Shown: positions 33,568 to 47,002, counted from the stretch's first letter. The stretch is DNA of 64,000 bases from Cymodocea nodosa (GCA_036874045.1 CM072336.1:21403501-21467500), one strand, 5' to 3'. The notes: generated by a model from the sequence alone, not told the origin. Translations and numbers: made by a program.

Positions 33568-36439
33568 CTTGCTATGCTTTCACTGATTCAGCCCCCTCCT
33601 CCGGAAGAAAGAAAACAGATGGAAAGTGGGAGCAACAAATCTCTTATCTAAAAAACAAAACAGAACAAGAACACTTCACACCATTCCAAATCAACAACTT
33701 GCACTGATAATAATAAATGCCAATGCTACACCCAGACAACAAAAAGCCAAGTAAGCAGGGAAAGAGAGCAATCAATAGTGGTCTCGTTTTTAGAGCGAAA
33801 TCCCAAAGGCGTGACCTTGGTTTCACAAAACGAGAGAGTGGCGAGCACTTCAAAGGAACAGATGTTTGGGGTGGAGGGACACGCCCAAGCTGCGAAAGAG
33901 AAGAAAGGAGGTCTGCTTTTATTCCTTATCACCCGACTATTCTGCTCTGCTGTGCTCTCTCATGCTTTCCTTGTTGCTTGTGCTGGGCTCTACCTTTTCT
34001 GCATTTAAATTCTCCAGTTCTACTTTCTGACATTATTGTGTGCTAAGAGCCACAACAATGTGTGTTTTTCTTTTTTTCTTTTTAATGAATAATAGGAATA
34101 CTGTATTATAAATGGTGATCTTTGTAGTTTTTATTAGTTTTTTGAATTTTTAATAATTCTCAAAAATCATGGTAGTAACTTTTTTCATATTTGAATCTAT
34201 GATCCTTCACCGTTGGTTACTTCTGTCATCATAGATCCAAGGGGAGAATGACATTCCAACTCCGGTAAGGAGTCTTGGGTGGAGGATGATGGTAGGAAGA
34301 ATGAAATCAAAAGCGATGAACTTCATTCTTTCTAACTCTTGTCAACATTTAAATCCCAGTAACTACATCTTCTTATGAATTTCAGAAAAAAAAACTTCAT
34401 CCACTCTGGGTATGAGAAGGGTAGTAGTACCTGTCCATTGTGAACAAAAGAATGCGCAGTGATATCTTGTATACTTAGTCATGCACGTACAGCGATATTT
34501 TGTCCTATTATTCTTCCTTCCTTTCCTTTCCTTTTTCACCAAATTCAAAAGGAAGGTGTCCCAACATTCGGTAGTCTTTGGCCACCTCAAGAGTGGTGTA
34601 TGTATCTTCAATGAAGCAACGGTGTTTCGTCATACCATCATTCCTTCTTTGAAACTTACTTCACTCACCGTTCCCTTCTTTTTCTCTGGATAAAGGAGGA
34701 GACCAGAAGACATCTACTTTCTCTTCTTCTCTTGTTGAAAGCAGTGTCGTACTTACCAAAAATGGGTTAATATAGTTTGTATTTCACTAGGAGATGTCTT
34801 CAACCTGATTCCAGGAAAAAATATTTTATATATATATGTGTGTGTGTGTGTGTAAAAGCACTCTATAGCATTACCAATACAGTCGTTTCTCCCGTTCAAG
34901 CCATGATGTGATTATTTTAGTCAGAGCAACCCATAACGGCAATCACAAAGCTGGTCAAAATTTATTAGTTTGTTCATTACACGGCATGCTACCGTCAGGT
35001 GTGAAGGTTCATCCTCCCATCCCAGCATACTAAGAAAGAACAACAGAGAATCTGATACCATGGAATGAGTGATCTTAGAATGTGGTCGTGGTCGTGGTGG
35101 TGGTCATGGATGGAAAGGAATCACAAGTCCACAACGCTTGAGTATATCCCAGCACATCGGTGTTCTAATGATTTGATTTGTAGCGTTGGGTTGGGTTCTT
35201 TTCAAGCCGAAGATCAAAATTCAAAGAAAGAGGCCGGTCATTCAAATCTCTGCACATGCTGCGTAAATTCTTTTATTGGGTTTCCTCCTTTTGCCTCTCG
35301 GTGGAAGTCCTCGTCACCATTTCAGGCTGTGCCTACACCCACCACAATTCTCCTGATGTTAGCCGATTGGCGATGTGTTCAAAGCAGGTCCACTGGGAGA
35401 AGAACGAGTTGTTGGTGGAATGGATGAGGAATGTGCGCAGTTGGGGGAGGAGAAGTGGTGTCATCATCATCATTTCATCACTATCTCAGCTTTTGCCATG
35501 TGTAGGATCTTTGGAGAATCATGTGGCAGTAGTGATGTGTCAAGACTGAGGAAGATCTTGCTTCATTTTATCAGTCCATGTCTACTGCTACTGGTTGTTC
35601 ATGCTGTTTAATTTTACTAAAACGAACCAATATCTGCAACTGAACTCCTATACAGACTTGATGATCTTTTTCAAGGATTGAGAGAGATTTTTACAGCATT
35701 TTATTTTCACATTGGCAGCTCAGTCTGGTACTGATAATTCATGCTAGTTTAATAATGATTTAGAAAAAGCATTATACCAAATATTTTTCATATCTGTAAG
35801 CAGCTGAAATGAACATATAAATAATTGCTGTTTTCTCCACTTTTAGAGTGAATCCAGGGGCTCTCTAATTTAGCCTTTTTCTGTAGAAGTTTATCTACCT
35901 TTTTTATGAAATGTAAGTATGTTTCTAGGTTTATTTTCAATGTTTCATTCTGAAGTTGGTTGATGTAGGTGAGGCAATTCACCGGGTTGTAGACCCTAGA
36001 AATGGTAACTACATATTGATTCATGTCCATGTGCAATGCCCAAGAATTCCACCCTAGTTCTAGTGACCCAACATAGTGTGTTGCCTTACCTGATGAAAGC
36101 AAGCGTAACCTCTAGAAGGATCACATGAAAAGTTTCCAAGTGGATGTACTATTATTGAAAGCTTTCCCTTTTGGGGTTGAAATGAATACCATTGAAACAT
36201 TGCAAAGGAAAGGAGCCAAATCCAACCCAACCTCTTCTCCATCTTTTCCTTGTTTTAATTCCTCTCTTGGATTGCCAACTTATGCGACTTCCCTTCAAAG
36301 GGTTCTGCTGTTTATGGCTTGGGGTATGGGTCGATGTCTTTCACCTAAAGCTTCTTTAGAGGATGGTACGAGTAATTGTCACCTATGACTCACTTAGGTT
36401 GCTTCTTTCGTAAAAAGAGCTGCTACCCCTTCCCACTTG
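33568..36439. other. 5' UTR, promoter and upstream intergenic DNA of the Aux/IAA gene
   Basis: No supported gene. The few hundred bases above 33567 are less AT-rich and probably hold the 5' UTR. A (TA)n(TG)n microsatellite lies at 34826-34853. Frames at 35065-35427 (+) and 35788-36102 (-) have no recognisable domain; the first begins in a GTGGTC-type repeat (about 35080-35110). Confidence 0.5.
34826..34853. repeat. (TA)n(TG)n microsatellite
   Basis: TATATATATA followed by about eight TG units. Confidence 0.9.
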
Positions 36440-39400
36440 ATGTTCTGTCAATAAGGCAGGTTGGGCCAGCCTAACTTAAAGAGTGTTAGTCTGCTTAGAC
36501 TACGTGTCAAGTCAGACTGGGCCGAAAAAAATTTTAACTTTTTAAAGACAGTCTCATTTAGCTTAAAATTTTTTCAAATTTTTTTGAACAGCCTGAGCCC
36601 ATATGGGTTTAGGCCCAACCTGTAGGTTGCCCACGGGTTCGTTTTTATAATTTTTTAAAATATGTAATTTTTTATTTTTAATTTAAAATCAAAAAATAAA
36701 AATATAAAATATAAAAAAAAATCAAAAACTTCTGAAGTTCAAATTTTGTCAGTCAACTTCGATGTCCAATTCGATTGAGTTTTAAAAAAAAATCAAAAAT
36801 TTCGATTGAAGTTTTTTATTTTTAAAACTTCCTTACTTCATTTCAATCGGTATGAAGTTTTTTATTTTTTATTTTTTTTATTCAATTCAATAAAAGTTTT
36901 TGATTTTTTTTAAACTTAATCAAACAAAAGTTGTAACTTCAATTAAATTGAAGTTTTTTATTTCAATCCAATCGAATGGTACAACTAAAGTTTTTTATTT
37001 TTTTTATATTTATTTTTTAATTTTAAATTAAAATAAAAAAATTACAATATTATCTAATAATCAATCATTCATCGTTTAAATATATTATTTTATTTATAAA
37101 TACATGAACATCAAACATAAATCATCATTCATGATTCATCACATTAACATCAATTTTTATTTTTATTTTCAATCCAACATAAGTTTTTGATTTTTTTAAA
37201 ACTTGGTTAGATCAACATTACAACTTTAGTAAGATCAAAGTTTTTTATTTTATTATTTTGATCCAATCGAAAGGTCCAACTGAAGTTTTTAATTTTAAAT
37301 TAAAATAAAATTTTTTAAAAATTACAACATTATCTAGTAATCAGTTATTCATCATTTAAATACATTATTTTATTTACAAATATATGAACATCAAACATAA
37401 GTCATCATTCATCACATTAACGTCAATCTTAAGACATCATCAACTCACTATTCATGATTCATCATCTATCAACATATTCAAACACAAGTCATAAAATTAA
37501 AATAATTATTTTATTTTTAAATTCAAATTAAAAATATATTATTTTGTAATTACATTAAATATTTTTACATTTAATGTACATAATTACATTTAAATATTTA
37601 AATTTGTAAATTCATTAGTGAAATTATCTTTCTATCGTTATTCTCAAACATGAGCAAACTCCTAATCTTTAACACATATTAATGCTTATAAAATATTATC
37701 TTTTAATATTGTTCTTCTATCATCTAATATATTACCACTAATATTAAATATTTGTTCATATGCTATAGAAGAAATTGAAATTATTAGTAAATCTCTAATC
37801 ATTAATGATAAAATAGGAAATGTGTGTTTTTATGTTTTCTATCAATTTATTACGTCAAAATCTAGAAAATTAGGATTATCTCTTATTAAATAGTTATGAT
37901 TAATATTATTATAATTAATTAATTCTTACCTATTTTTTATGTTAAAATCACAATATTCATCAACAAATATACTATAATCAAATGTTGATGATGATGACAA
38001 TAGTTGTGAAAAATAAGATATATTTTATGTTTATTGTGTTCCATATTTTGTAACATACATGTCTAACATATTATTTAAAATTTCTTCTATATTTTCAATT
38101 AGTATATCAAATTCTACATTTAAACAAGTTTGTATTGCATTTATTAAATTTTTAACAACTTTTACTTTGGTTCTAAAATCTAAACAAGCACTTAATGTAT
38201 ATAAGAGAGGTATCTTACTTCAATATTTTAAAAAATTTTCTTTCATTTTGAAAACTATAGGTGTAAAAAGTAGATAATTACTATAATTATTAAAAACTCT
38301 TACAATATTATATAAGTGGTGGATTGTATAAATAGATGTACAATAATATATTCCTAATAAATGTTCTATTGCATTATAAAATGATTTTAAAAATTCAATA
38401 AAACAATTAACTATTGCAAAATCATTTTCCTCTAATGGTGTTGTATTATCATCTATTCTACCATTATAATAACTTTTTATAGTTTCTTTACAAGGTAAAT
38501 AACTATTTAACATTAAATATAATAAATTCCACCTATGAAGGACATCCATTGTAAATGTTTTATATGATAAATCAAATGAATCACATACATAATTAAATTC
38601 TTATTGTTGTCTACCACTAGTTAAGATGTAAGTTAATGTAATTCTAATTTTTTTACAAAAGGTTTTAATTCTTCAATACCTACTTGAACTATAATATTAA
38701 TTACATGACATATATATCTTTGATGAAATAAATCAAAATCATTTGGTAGAGTTAATCTATTTTTAAACATAGAGTTAGTTGCATTATTACTAGATGCATT
38801 ATCAAATGTAATACTACCTACTTTTTCTTTAATTTCATAAAATTCAAAAATATCCATAATAATAGAAAAAATATTTTGAGCATTATGTGGATGATTTATT
38901 CTTTTAAATCCTATTAATATTTTTTGTAAAACCTGATTATCATTGATAAAATGTGTAGTAAAAATAATATATCCTATTTTAATTCTACCCTCCCAAATAT
39001 GAGATGCACATGCTATAGATGTGTTAATAGAACTTATTATATTAACTAATTTCATTTTAAGTTTATTATAAAGTTTAATAATATCTTGCCTAGTTGTATT
39101 TCTAGAAAATTTTTAAAATTGTAGACAATAATCTTGTGAAATATATTTTTAAAAATGTTGAGTATCACCAAAATTAATAGGTAAATTTTGAATAATAATA
39201 AATTTAACATGTAATTTTCTAACATTACTGAGATCATAATGTCATTGTGTTATATTACCTTTAGTATTAAAATTAAGTTGTGTTTTAATCATTTTATTTT
39301 TTTCAAGATTTTTAGATAAACAACTAGTTACATGTCTAAATAAAGTACTTGTACCACCTGAAACTTTGCATGAGAAGTCATATTGTAAATGTTGTAATAG

Positions 39401-40137
39401 GCTCTCTCCACTATAGTATAATCTCTTAGGTCTTTTATCTTTGTTGTAAACTTTGACTATAAATTTAACTTTTTTCTTAATTTAGTAGTAGTACTTAAAG
39501 TCAATGTTCTACCTTTCATAGTTTAAGTCTAAGAGTATTGTTATTCCTACTCAAAATCATTGCCAGCACTAGTAGTGCTATTGAAAATGAAGTCGTTGAA
39601 ATTATATATCATTTTGCAAAGAATTTGACTTGAGAGTTTAAAAAAGCTAAAGCCTGAAAGATAAACTTTGTATTTTGTGAAAGAAAAAGAGAAGATTGAA
39701 TAAATATGAACTGTGAAAAAAACTCTAACATTTTTCTTTATTTATAGATTTTTCCAACATTATTCCTCTCTCCCTTTCGTCCATTCTCTTCTCTCTCTTT
39801 TTTATACCATTATTTTTAACAATGGTAATAGTGTAATACGAACGTTGGTTTCAACATTCATTTTTGTGAATGTTGAAATAACGTTTGTAAAAACAAACGT
39901 TAAAATAACGTTTATTTTTCAATTTTTGTAAAAAGTAAAAATAAATGTTATTTTAATGTTCGTAGCTAACATAACTAGTTCGCAACTCAACTTGAATTGG
40001 CCTACAGGCTAACTTGACTTGTAGGCTAATTTTCTAATATATTATAGCTCGACACGACCTAATTTTTTAAATTAAGTTAGGCCAAGACAACCCATTACGA
40101 GTTGGGTTGGGCTGGCCCAACCCATTTGACACCTTTA
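36440..40137 (-). mobile_element. hAT-superfamily DNA transposon, about 3.7 kb
   Basis: The right end, read inward, is TAAAGGTGTCAAATGGGTTG followed by GGCCAGCCCAAC. The left end reads TGTCAATAAGGCAGGTTGGG then CCAGCCTAAC. These form imperfect terminal inverted repeats of the GGTGTCAA type common in plant hAT elements. GGCCCAACC-like subterminal repeats occur on both sides. A degenerate transposase is encoded on the minus strand. I could not find a matching 8-bp target duplication, so the left end is approximate. Confidence 0.7.
37620..39540 (-). pseudogene. hAT transposase, degenerate
   Basis: Minus-strand pieces in hAT order. The C-terminal half of a BED zinc finger is at about 39410-39340 (KVSGGTSTLFRHVTSC). 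The RNase H-like core at 39055-38633 has SITFDNASSNNATN and RYICHVINIIVQ. DVLHRWNLLYLML (about 38545) corresponds to the hAT DVxTRWNSTY block. The C-terminal dimerisation region at about 37850-37640 (FPILSLMIRDLLIISIS, ALICVKD) follows. Stops and frameshifts interrupt every domain; the longest intact piece is 140 codons. It would have cut and reinserted the element. It is too damaged to act now. Confidence 0.75.
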
Positions 40138-40329
40138 GGTTATTTCATATGGATGTCATTCTATATGGTCCTTTCTGGCTTGAATGAAAATAGGCCCAAC
40201 AATGAGTGTCACATAAAGGAAGAAGTGTTGTTACCCAAGACAATAAGAGATCTGATCTGAGACTATAAGTTGAAAGTATCCACTTATGAATAACAAAAAA
40301 TTAAAAACATTACTGCACTAAATCTTTGA

Positions 40330-40690
40330 CTCAAATGGTTTGATGGTGCTAATCTGTCATTTTGGAACTATATTATATTAATGAGTTAGTTAGTGATGTA
40401 ACCACCTAGTAGAAATGTTTTTTAGTTCAAAAAATGGTAGCTGTGACAAGCTTTAAAGTTGATGCTCATGAGAAAGATTCAAATGATAAATGAAGAAACA
40501 CCTCTATTTCATTTCTAAGTAGATCAGATTGGGCAAATCAAAATCTCTTTAAAGGACAAATTTACACCTACATTACTTGAAGCGATTCACCGATTACTGA
40601 ATCACAATCGAATGTCTGGAGGTCATGGCAGTCATAACAATGGTAACAATAAGATTAAATGCCAAATTTGGTGCATATTTTGTGCACGCA
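40330..40690 (+). pseudogene. fragment of a copia gag, opposite strand to copia 4
   Basis: The plus strand contains LLNHNRMSGGHGSHNNGNNK followed by IKCQIW, similar to the gag linker of copia 4 (GRSNRNNDNNKIQCQI) but in the other orientation. It ends abruptly at about 40690, where copia 4 begins. Upstream homology is weak. Confidence 0.4.
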
Positions 40691-40699
40691 TCAATTAAA

Positions 40700-43184
40700 T
40701 GGATATAATATCTAAAACCTTGCTGTAGATGGTATTGGTTTGGAGCCCGCAATGTGAAGAGCATATTTTGAGTTTGGTTTGTGAATACCTCTTAAACTTC
40801 TTGTAATCAGACGATTTTCTGCAATAGGGGCAGGTGTTGGTATTTCTCTAGATGATGCAGAGATAGGACTCAAATGTTTCTTCATTTTCTTCTGATGCAC
40901 GATTTTCTCTTGAAGACGATGTATCTACTATTGTGGAGTTTTCATGCTATATTGTTGGAGAATGACAAGGATAAATAATAGAGGAAGGAATAAGATCAAT
41001 CTATTGTTCCGTACGGTAGCTGTAGGCTCACTATCAATGTTTGAATCGAGAGAAAAATCACTTTCATTAAAGATGACGTCCCTAGAGATAAATATTATTT
41101 GATGTTCCAAAGAATAGCACAAATTTCCTTTGTGATTAGATGCATAGCCTAAGAAAATACATGGTGAAGTATGAAAATTAAACTTGTTGTTTTGATATGG
41201 TCTTAGATTTTTTAGATAACACTTGCATCCAAATACTCTAAGAGATGAGTAATTTAGGAGAAATATTGTAACATCTGAAGAAGGGTTTTGTCTTCCAATT
41301 TTGCTACCAGCATTCGATTGATAAGATATTCAGTTGTTTGAAATGCCTTTGGCAAAAATATTTCAGTAATTTTGCATGTGCCAACAATGTTAATCTGGTA
41401 TCAACGATGCACCGATGCTTTCTTTCAACTTATCCATTCTGCTCATGAATACAAGGCCATGCAAAATGATGTATTCCTTGTGATTGAAGGTAATTTTTGA
41501 ATGCAATATACTCTCCTCCATTATCGCTTTGAAAAACTTTAATTGATCCGCCCAGTCTCTTTTCAATTTGATTTTTAAAATTGATAAATACTTGAAGAGT
41601 TTCAGACTTATTTGTCAAAGGATACAACTAAGTGAATGCATCAATAAAATGGATGTAATAGATGAGAGTCAATGGTTCATTTTCAGTAGATGTGTTATTA
41701 TCCTTAAAGGGCAAAATTTGTGAACTTTTCCAAGACAACATGCATTGCAAAAAATTTAGATCAGTTTGATCTGTAGGAAATTTATTAACGAAAATCATAG
41801 ATAATGTTTTCTGATGATTAGGATGACTCAATCTAGAGTGCCAAACACCAGCTAAAGTCTTGATTACTGTAAGTGCCTATGGATGCTCCCCATTACCTCG
41901 TTGCATTGCCAATTGATAAAGTTCACCATTAACTACTCCTTGCATATTGGAGCCTAAGTTCGTCGATCCTTTATAAAGAATCTATTGTCGTCGAATGCAA
42001 TGTTCAATGAATAATCGTTACAAAAATGATAAACTAACAGTAAACTCTTCTTAATATTTGGTACTACCAATACGTTGTAAAGATGAACGTTACCATTTTT
42101 AGTTGTTAACATTTGTGGTTGTTCCAGCGTGAGAGATCAGTAATCATGCATCGTTCCCAATAGTTAAGGTATCAGTCCCTGCATACGGAATGCTGGTAGT
42201 GAGATTGGTGTGATCATTGGTGACATAATGTGTTGCCCCTGAATTTGGGTACCATAGTTCGAACTCAGAAATAGTTTCTCCACCATAGGCATAATTAGCA
42301 TTAGTATTATTCGCATTGGGAAATCGAGTCTTTTTGAAGTAATTAATAGCAGCATGCCTTGCTTTATTGTAAATTTGGCATTGAATCTTATTATTGTCAT
42401 TATTACGATTGCTACGACCTCTAGACATTTGATTTTGCCCATGTCCTCCTCGCAAACTGTTGAAGTGAGGTTTCTAAGTAGTAAAATTAGCCAGAGAAGT
42501 AGAAGTAAGATACTTGTTTAGACACATCACTTGATTTAATAGCATGCCCTGCAAGTCCACAAGAGAGATGGTAGATTGGGTTGTAATGGTGGTAACAAAA
42601 GCTTTGTATTCTTATCCTAAACCATCCAAGATATGCAACGAAAGCTCTTTTTCAATGAGAGGAGATTTGGAGACAATGAAGGCATCAGCTAAACCAGTAG
42701 CATGACTTATATGATCTGTCATGGACAAATTTCCTTTCTTGAGCGTTTGAAGTTCAAGTCAGATCTACAGCAACCTTGCTTGAGATTTGGAAGCAAATAA
42801 GCATACCAAAGTTTTCCACACATCAATGTCTGAGGACTGGTTTACCACCTGTGACGAAATTGGTGTCGATAGAGAGGAGAAAAGCTAGCTTATCATAAGC
42901 TGATATTGTCGCTTCCAAGCTGCAACCTCTTCTTCTACACTAGGGCAAGGAAGGTTGCCATCTATGTAACCCATCAGACCATGGCCACGATGGAACGCCA
43001 TGAACGACACACACCAGACGACGTAGTTCGTCTTATCCAATTTGATTGGAGTGAAACTTCGAACATTCACTGAAGGTGGCAACAGTAAATAAAGCACCCA
43101 ACACTGATGGAGATGGCCTAGTAGGATTGGAGCTGTTGGAATCGATCAACATCCCAAAAGAAAGGGAGAAAGCTTTGACACCAA
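40700..43184 (-). pseudogene. Ty1/copia retrotransposon 4, gag to integrase, truncated
   Basis: Minus-strand order: gag N-terminus at 43097-42885 (LDKTNYVVWCVSFMAFHRGH), a damaged zinc knuckle (CQIYNKARHAAINYFKK, about 42390-42340), then protease. In the protease the catalytic motif reads NSGATHYVTND, with Asn for the essential Asp. Next comes the pre-integrase linker, integrase core (FQSDNGGEY at about 41550), and the linker to reverse transcriptase (about 41120-40710). Reverse transcriptase and RNase H are absent. A PBS-like TTGGTGTCAAAGCT lies at 43184-43171. Confidence 0.7.
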
Positions 43185-43375
43185 GAAGAAAAACACACGA
43201 TGAAGGAGGAAGAGAAAGTTAGAAGAGGAGAAAGCTCTACGTGGAGAGAATATGGTGTATCTTTCAATAATCGTGTATAAATAATTACAAGAGTTTTTAA
43301 AATATAATTACAGATCTAAAAATAAAATAAGAAAAAGAATAGAATGTAACAACAACAACAACAACAATTATTGAG
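43185..43375 (-). repeat. probable 5' LTR remnant of copia 4
   Basis: Non-coding segment upstream of the PBS-like site, containing a TATA-like TGTATAAATAATT and an (AAC)n run at 43349-43369. No partner LTR is in the window, so the assignment and ends are tentative. Confidence 0.35.
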
Positions 43376-44325
43376 AAATCCAAAGGATGGGTGGAATTGC
43401 TACTATTTCTTTTCGTTCTACCGTTGAATGAAAAGATATTTTTTAACAAGAAAACAATTTTCAAACCAATAATTTAACAAAAATTTATTAAATCATTTTA
43501 CAACATATTTTTGTAAAATATATGTTTTTAACCTGTTTCATCTAATACCGTCACATAAAAACATAATAAAGTAGCTCATATTTTTACCTGATACAATTAG
43601 ACATGTCAATTAAACTGAGTCAAATTAGGTCGATATGACCCGACATGATTTGATACATCGTTAAGTTTAATAATATGTTAGTTGATGACAGTTTGTAAAG
43701 AAGTGTCTGTATTTTAATTTAAAATTTTATTTCTTTAAAAGATTTTACACTTCTAAAAAATTTATTTTTAAAATTTACATTTAAGTCCACCTACAATCAA
43801 AAATACTAGTCGAAGATCTACCAACTATTCTATTTTTTTTTTATAACATGTAAATATGTTTTTAGCATTAGTGAAAGTATTTTAAATAAAAGTAAATTTA
43901 AGTTAAATGTAAATATTTTAAAAACTTTGATGTACATTAATGACTAAGAACTTCTAAGTAATTCAACAAGGACATAATGGTTTTGCAAATATGAATATTA
44001 AAGTAACTTAAGAGGAAGCAATTACATTTTTCCTTTTTTCTTTGTAAAAAAGTAAATTTTCCTTTGTCATGTTTCTTTTCTTTTTTGTGTGTGTGTTTTT
44101 TAAAATTTCTGTCCAATTCAATGTGTTTTAAAATTTAAATTTCACTGAAGTAAAAGTTCAATGTTCTTTTAATATAATTTTAAAAAATAAAAAATTATTA
44201 TTCTTATTGCCTTAAAGTACTGTAATAATATTTGACACGAATTAATACGAGAATATAACATAAAGCACGATACAAATACAATTTAGCATGGACATGATTA
44301 GATTGTGGGCCTTATCATTAGACAT
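43376..44325. other. AT-rich intergenic DNA
   Basis: No coding signal and no recognised repeat between the copia 4 remnant and the Harbinger element. Confidence 0.6.
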
Positions 44326-44695
44326 TTAGGACCTGTTTGTGCACATTTCTCGACGGGAAATAAAACAACGAGAGATCTAGGAAATAGTGTGAAATGGAAA
44401 GAAGAAGAAATGACAAGAAATAAAATGATGTTTGTGCACACTAGGAAATGGAAGGAAATAACATGAAAGTTTGAGCTATTTCTGCATACTAGGAAATGAT
44501 AGGAAATGATAATAAATTTTCAAACATCATAATAACAACAACAAAGTCCAACTACAAATTATTACAATATCACAATAAAATATTTTTTCAATAACAACAT
44601 AACTTGCAAACATCATAATAACAACAACAAAGTCCAACTACAAATTAGCATCACAATAAAATGTTCAAATAGAGGTGCATATAACAAATGGTAGT

Positions 44696-45661
44696 TCATA
44701 TTTTCTCAATATGATGTTTTATCCATATAACTCGTACAACATTAGAAGGTAACCCTAAAAAAATAGCTCTTTTCACAGGCTGTTCTAGCAATTCCAAGGA
44801 CAATATTTTCTCTGCTTTTGTAAGACCCTCAAGATCCCATATTTGGGGAATAACTTCATCAATTTCTCTCCTGAGTTCTGATTTCTACCACTTGTCATCA
44901 TTTTCTGCAATCTTTGCCATACTTTTACTCAATTCATTCATTGATATAGCAATTGAATGAGATGATTCAACATGTGGTCGGGCTCTTTTCCTTGACTTTC
45001 TACCGACATTTTCACCTGTATAAGGGCTTGGTGAATGTTCATCCTCTCTACTATTAGGAAGTATCAGAGGAACTTGAGTATTGAATACAGGAAATGTGTC
45101 CATAGGTTCTTTGGGTTCCACATGTTGTGGTGTTGTGAAATCATGGGGAACACGACTATTCACTCCAGTTGCTATATTTCCATCAAACACTGTATACAGA
45201 TCATCATATATTGTACATGACTTTCCCTAGCATGTTTTACATTCTTGATGTTGCTATAAGAAATAAATGAAGAAATTACTTAATATATGAAAGTTCAAAG
45301 AAATACATGAATACCGTCAAATAAAATAACATACCTGTACAAATTCATCCCAAATTTCTTTGGGAATGTTAGTATGTCCACAGATGTAGTCCCACCCTCA
45401 TCCACTTTGTTTGAAAATTTTTGTATAATTCTTATACATTGCCTTCCATGTTTTCATTCTACTTTCTACATGTTTTTTCTCAACATTGGCATTAGTTTTA
45501 TCATTGTATTCAGCAATTACTTTTTACCATGTCTTAGCTCTGATCTTCCCATCATGTGCTTTTGCATTTCCCTCTCTTATTTCTGATGCTAAGATACCTA
45601 AAAAAATTTCATCTTGTCTGATGCTCCAGTTCATGTACTTTTTTCTCCCAGAAGAAGTCAT
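44696..45661 (-). pseudogene. Harbinger ORF1: Myb/SANT-like DNA-binding protein, two exons
   Basis: Exons 45661-45335 and 45253-44696 with GT-AG borders and matching phase, 294 codons. Exon 1 encodes a Myb/SANT-like domain (EIREGNAKAHDGKIRAKTW, ESRMKTWKAMYKNYTKI, SGWGWDYICGHTNIPKEIW). Exon 2 has an acidic and Ser-rich linker, a basic patch (GRKSRKRARPH) and a C-terminal helical block (LSLELLEQPVKRAIFLGLPS). In-frame stops occur after KTW in exon 1, and after KTC and DDKW in exon 2. In PIF/Harbinger elements this protein accompanies the transposase and aids DNA binding or import. The same protein type is found at 55727. Confidence 0.7.
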
Positions 45662-45759
45662 ATTCTTGTATTATGTTCATGAACAAAGCTAGAACACAAA
45701 AATCCAAAATCTTATCTATACTATATTCTTATATTCTCTTAGGTTCATTAATAAATTAA

Positions 45760-45954
45760 TACATGCACTAACATAAATATCATATCAAATACATTGCCAA
45801 CAACGTACAATTGAAATACAACATAAGAGTAATGGATTTAAACAGTTCTTTTCATATTTCAGTGACTTAATACATGCAACAACATAAATATCATATCAAA
45901 TACATTGCCAACAACGTACAATTGAAATACAACATAAGAGTAATGGATTTAAAC
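45760..45954. repeat. 84-bp direct duplication
   Basis: 45760-45843 and 45871-45954 are almost identical (start TACATGCA, end GGATTTAAAC), separated by 27 bp. Very few differences suggests a recent event inside the Harbinger-derived element. Confidence 0.85.
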
Positions 45955-46398
45955 AACATACAATATAAAGATATGTGTATCCAATTTTGTTATTAGCACG
46001 CCACATGAAAAGAGGCAACAATAATAACAATCAACTATAGTGCACGTCTATATCATAAAACCATGTTTTACACATGCTCTCTAGATGAGTAGCATCATCA
46101 AGGTTTTAAATGTTGAAAAATAGAGATGTCAACAAAATATCAATACATTGATATGATATATTGATATAATGTCAGTAGAAACATAATTAAAATCTTCATT
46201 TGTCCATAAAACATCCATGCATGTGTCATATTAGAGCTCTGTACGAAAATTGAAAAATGACACAGATATTGGAAAAATTTTCCACCGACATTTGATACCA
46301 TGAGCACTAGAAAACTCAAGTACAACAAAAAAACATGTAAGAGATAGATATTTTCCTAATTAATATTATAAAATAGAATTTTTGTTGTATATTCACAT

Positions 46399-46535
46399 AT
46401 CCATTTAAAAAGAACAATTGGAGGGTACATTAGTTGAGATGGTATTCTATTTAGTTAAAGGTTTGCATATCCATTTAAAACAAAAAAGGAATTGGAGGGT
46501 ATGTTAGTTGAGATGGTATTTTATTTAGGTAAAGA
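46399..46535. repeat. about 65-bp tandem duplication
   Basis: TATCCATTTAAAA to TTTAGTTAAAG recurs as TATCCATTTAAAA to TTTAGGTAAAG directly downstream, with an internal indel. Confidence 0.8.
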
Positions 46536-47002
46536 TTGGTCATGCTGGACAATTAACCTTTTCTTAAACGAAGCAATATATTTGTTTCAATCTAGAGAAA
46601 TTGAACGCAACTTCTTAATCAAACTAAGGCCTTACATATCACTTGTAATTGAGACTATTCTTTTTCAAGATGGTAAATTACAAATTTCCAATTGCAAGAT
46701 GCAATAAAAATGCCAAATACAGTTGACAAAGGCATTAAACTAGATTAAGGCAATTATATCAGAAGCCTAACAACCAGACCAAAAAGACATTAATAAAATG
46801 TTTGGAAAACACAGGAAACCAAGCAAAATGAGGAAATAAGGGAGCTGAAACCAGAACCACTGAAGCCATCGCTAGATGCTCTGGACCTAGGAAACATAAC
46901 TAAGAAGGAATCTGGACCTGTATAGTTTCTTCGTCTTCCAATAGAAAAGTTTGAAACAGTAGAACAAAAAAGCAAGAATAACAATACCTGCAGTTGATCA
47001 GA

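Noticed and set aside
35065-35611. Overlapping plus-strand frames of 78-120 codons
   Set aside because: Begins in a GTGGTC repeat and has no family match or consistent frame usage.
35788-36242. Minus-strand frames with YVGSLE, weakly like a frame at 62263-62460
   Set aside because: Similarity is limited to about 15 bp of DNA (TATGTTGGxTCACTAGA) and could be chance or a shared unknown repeat; not enough to define a feature.
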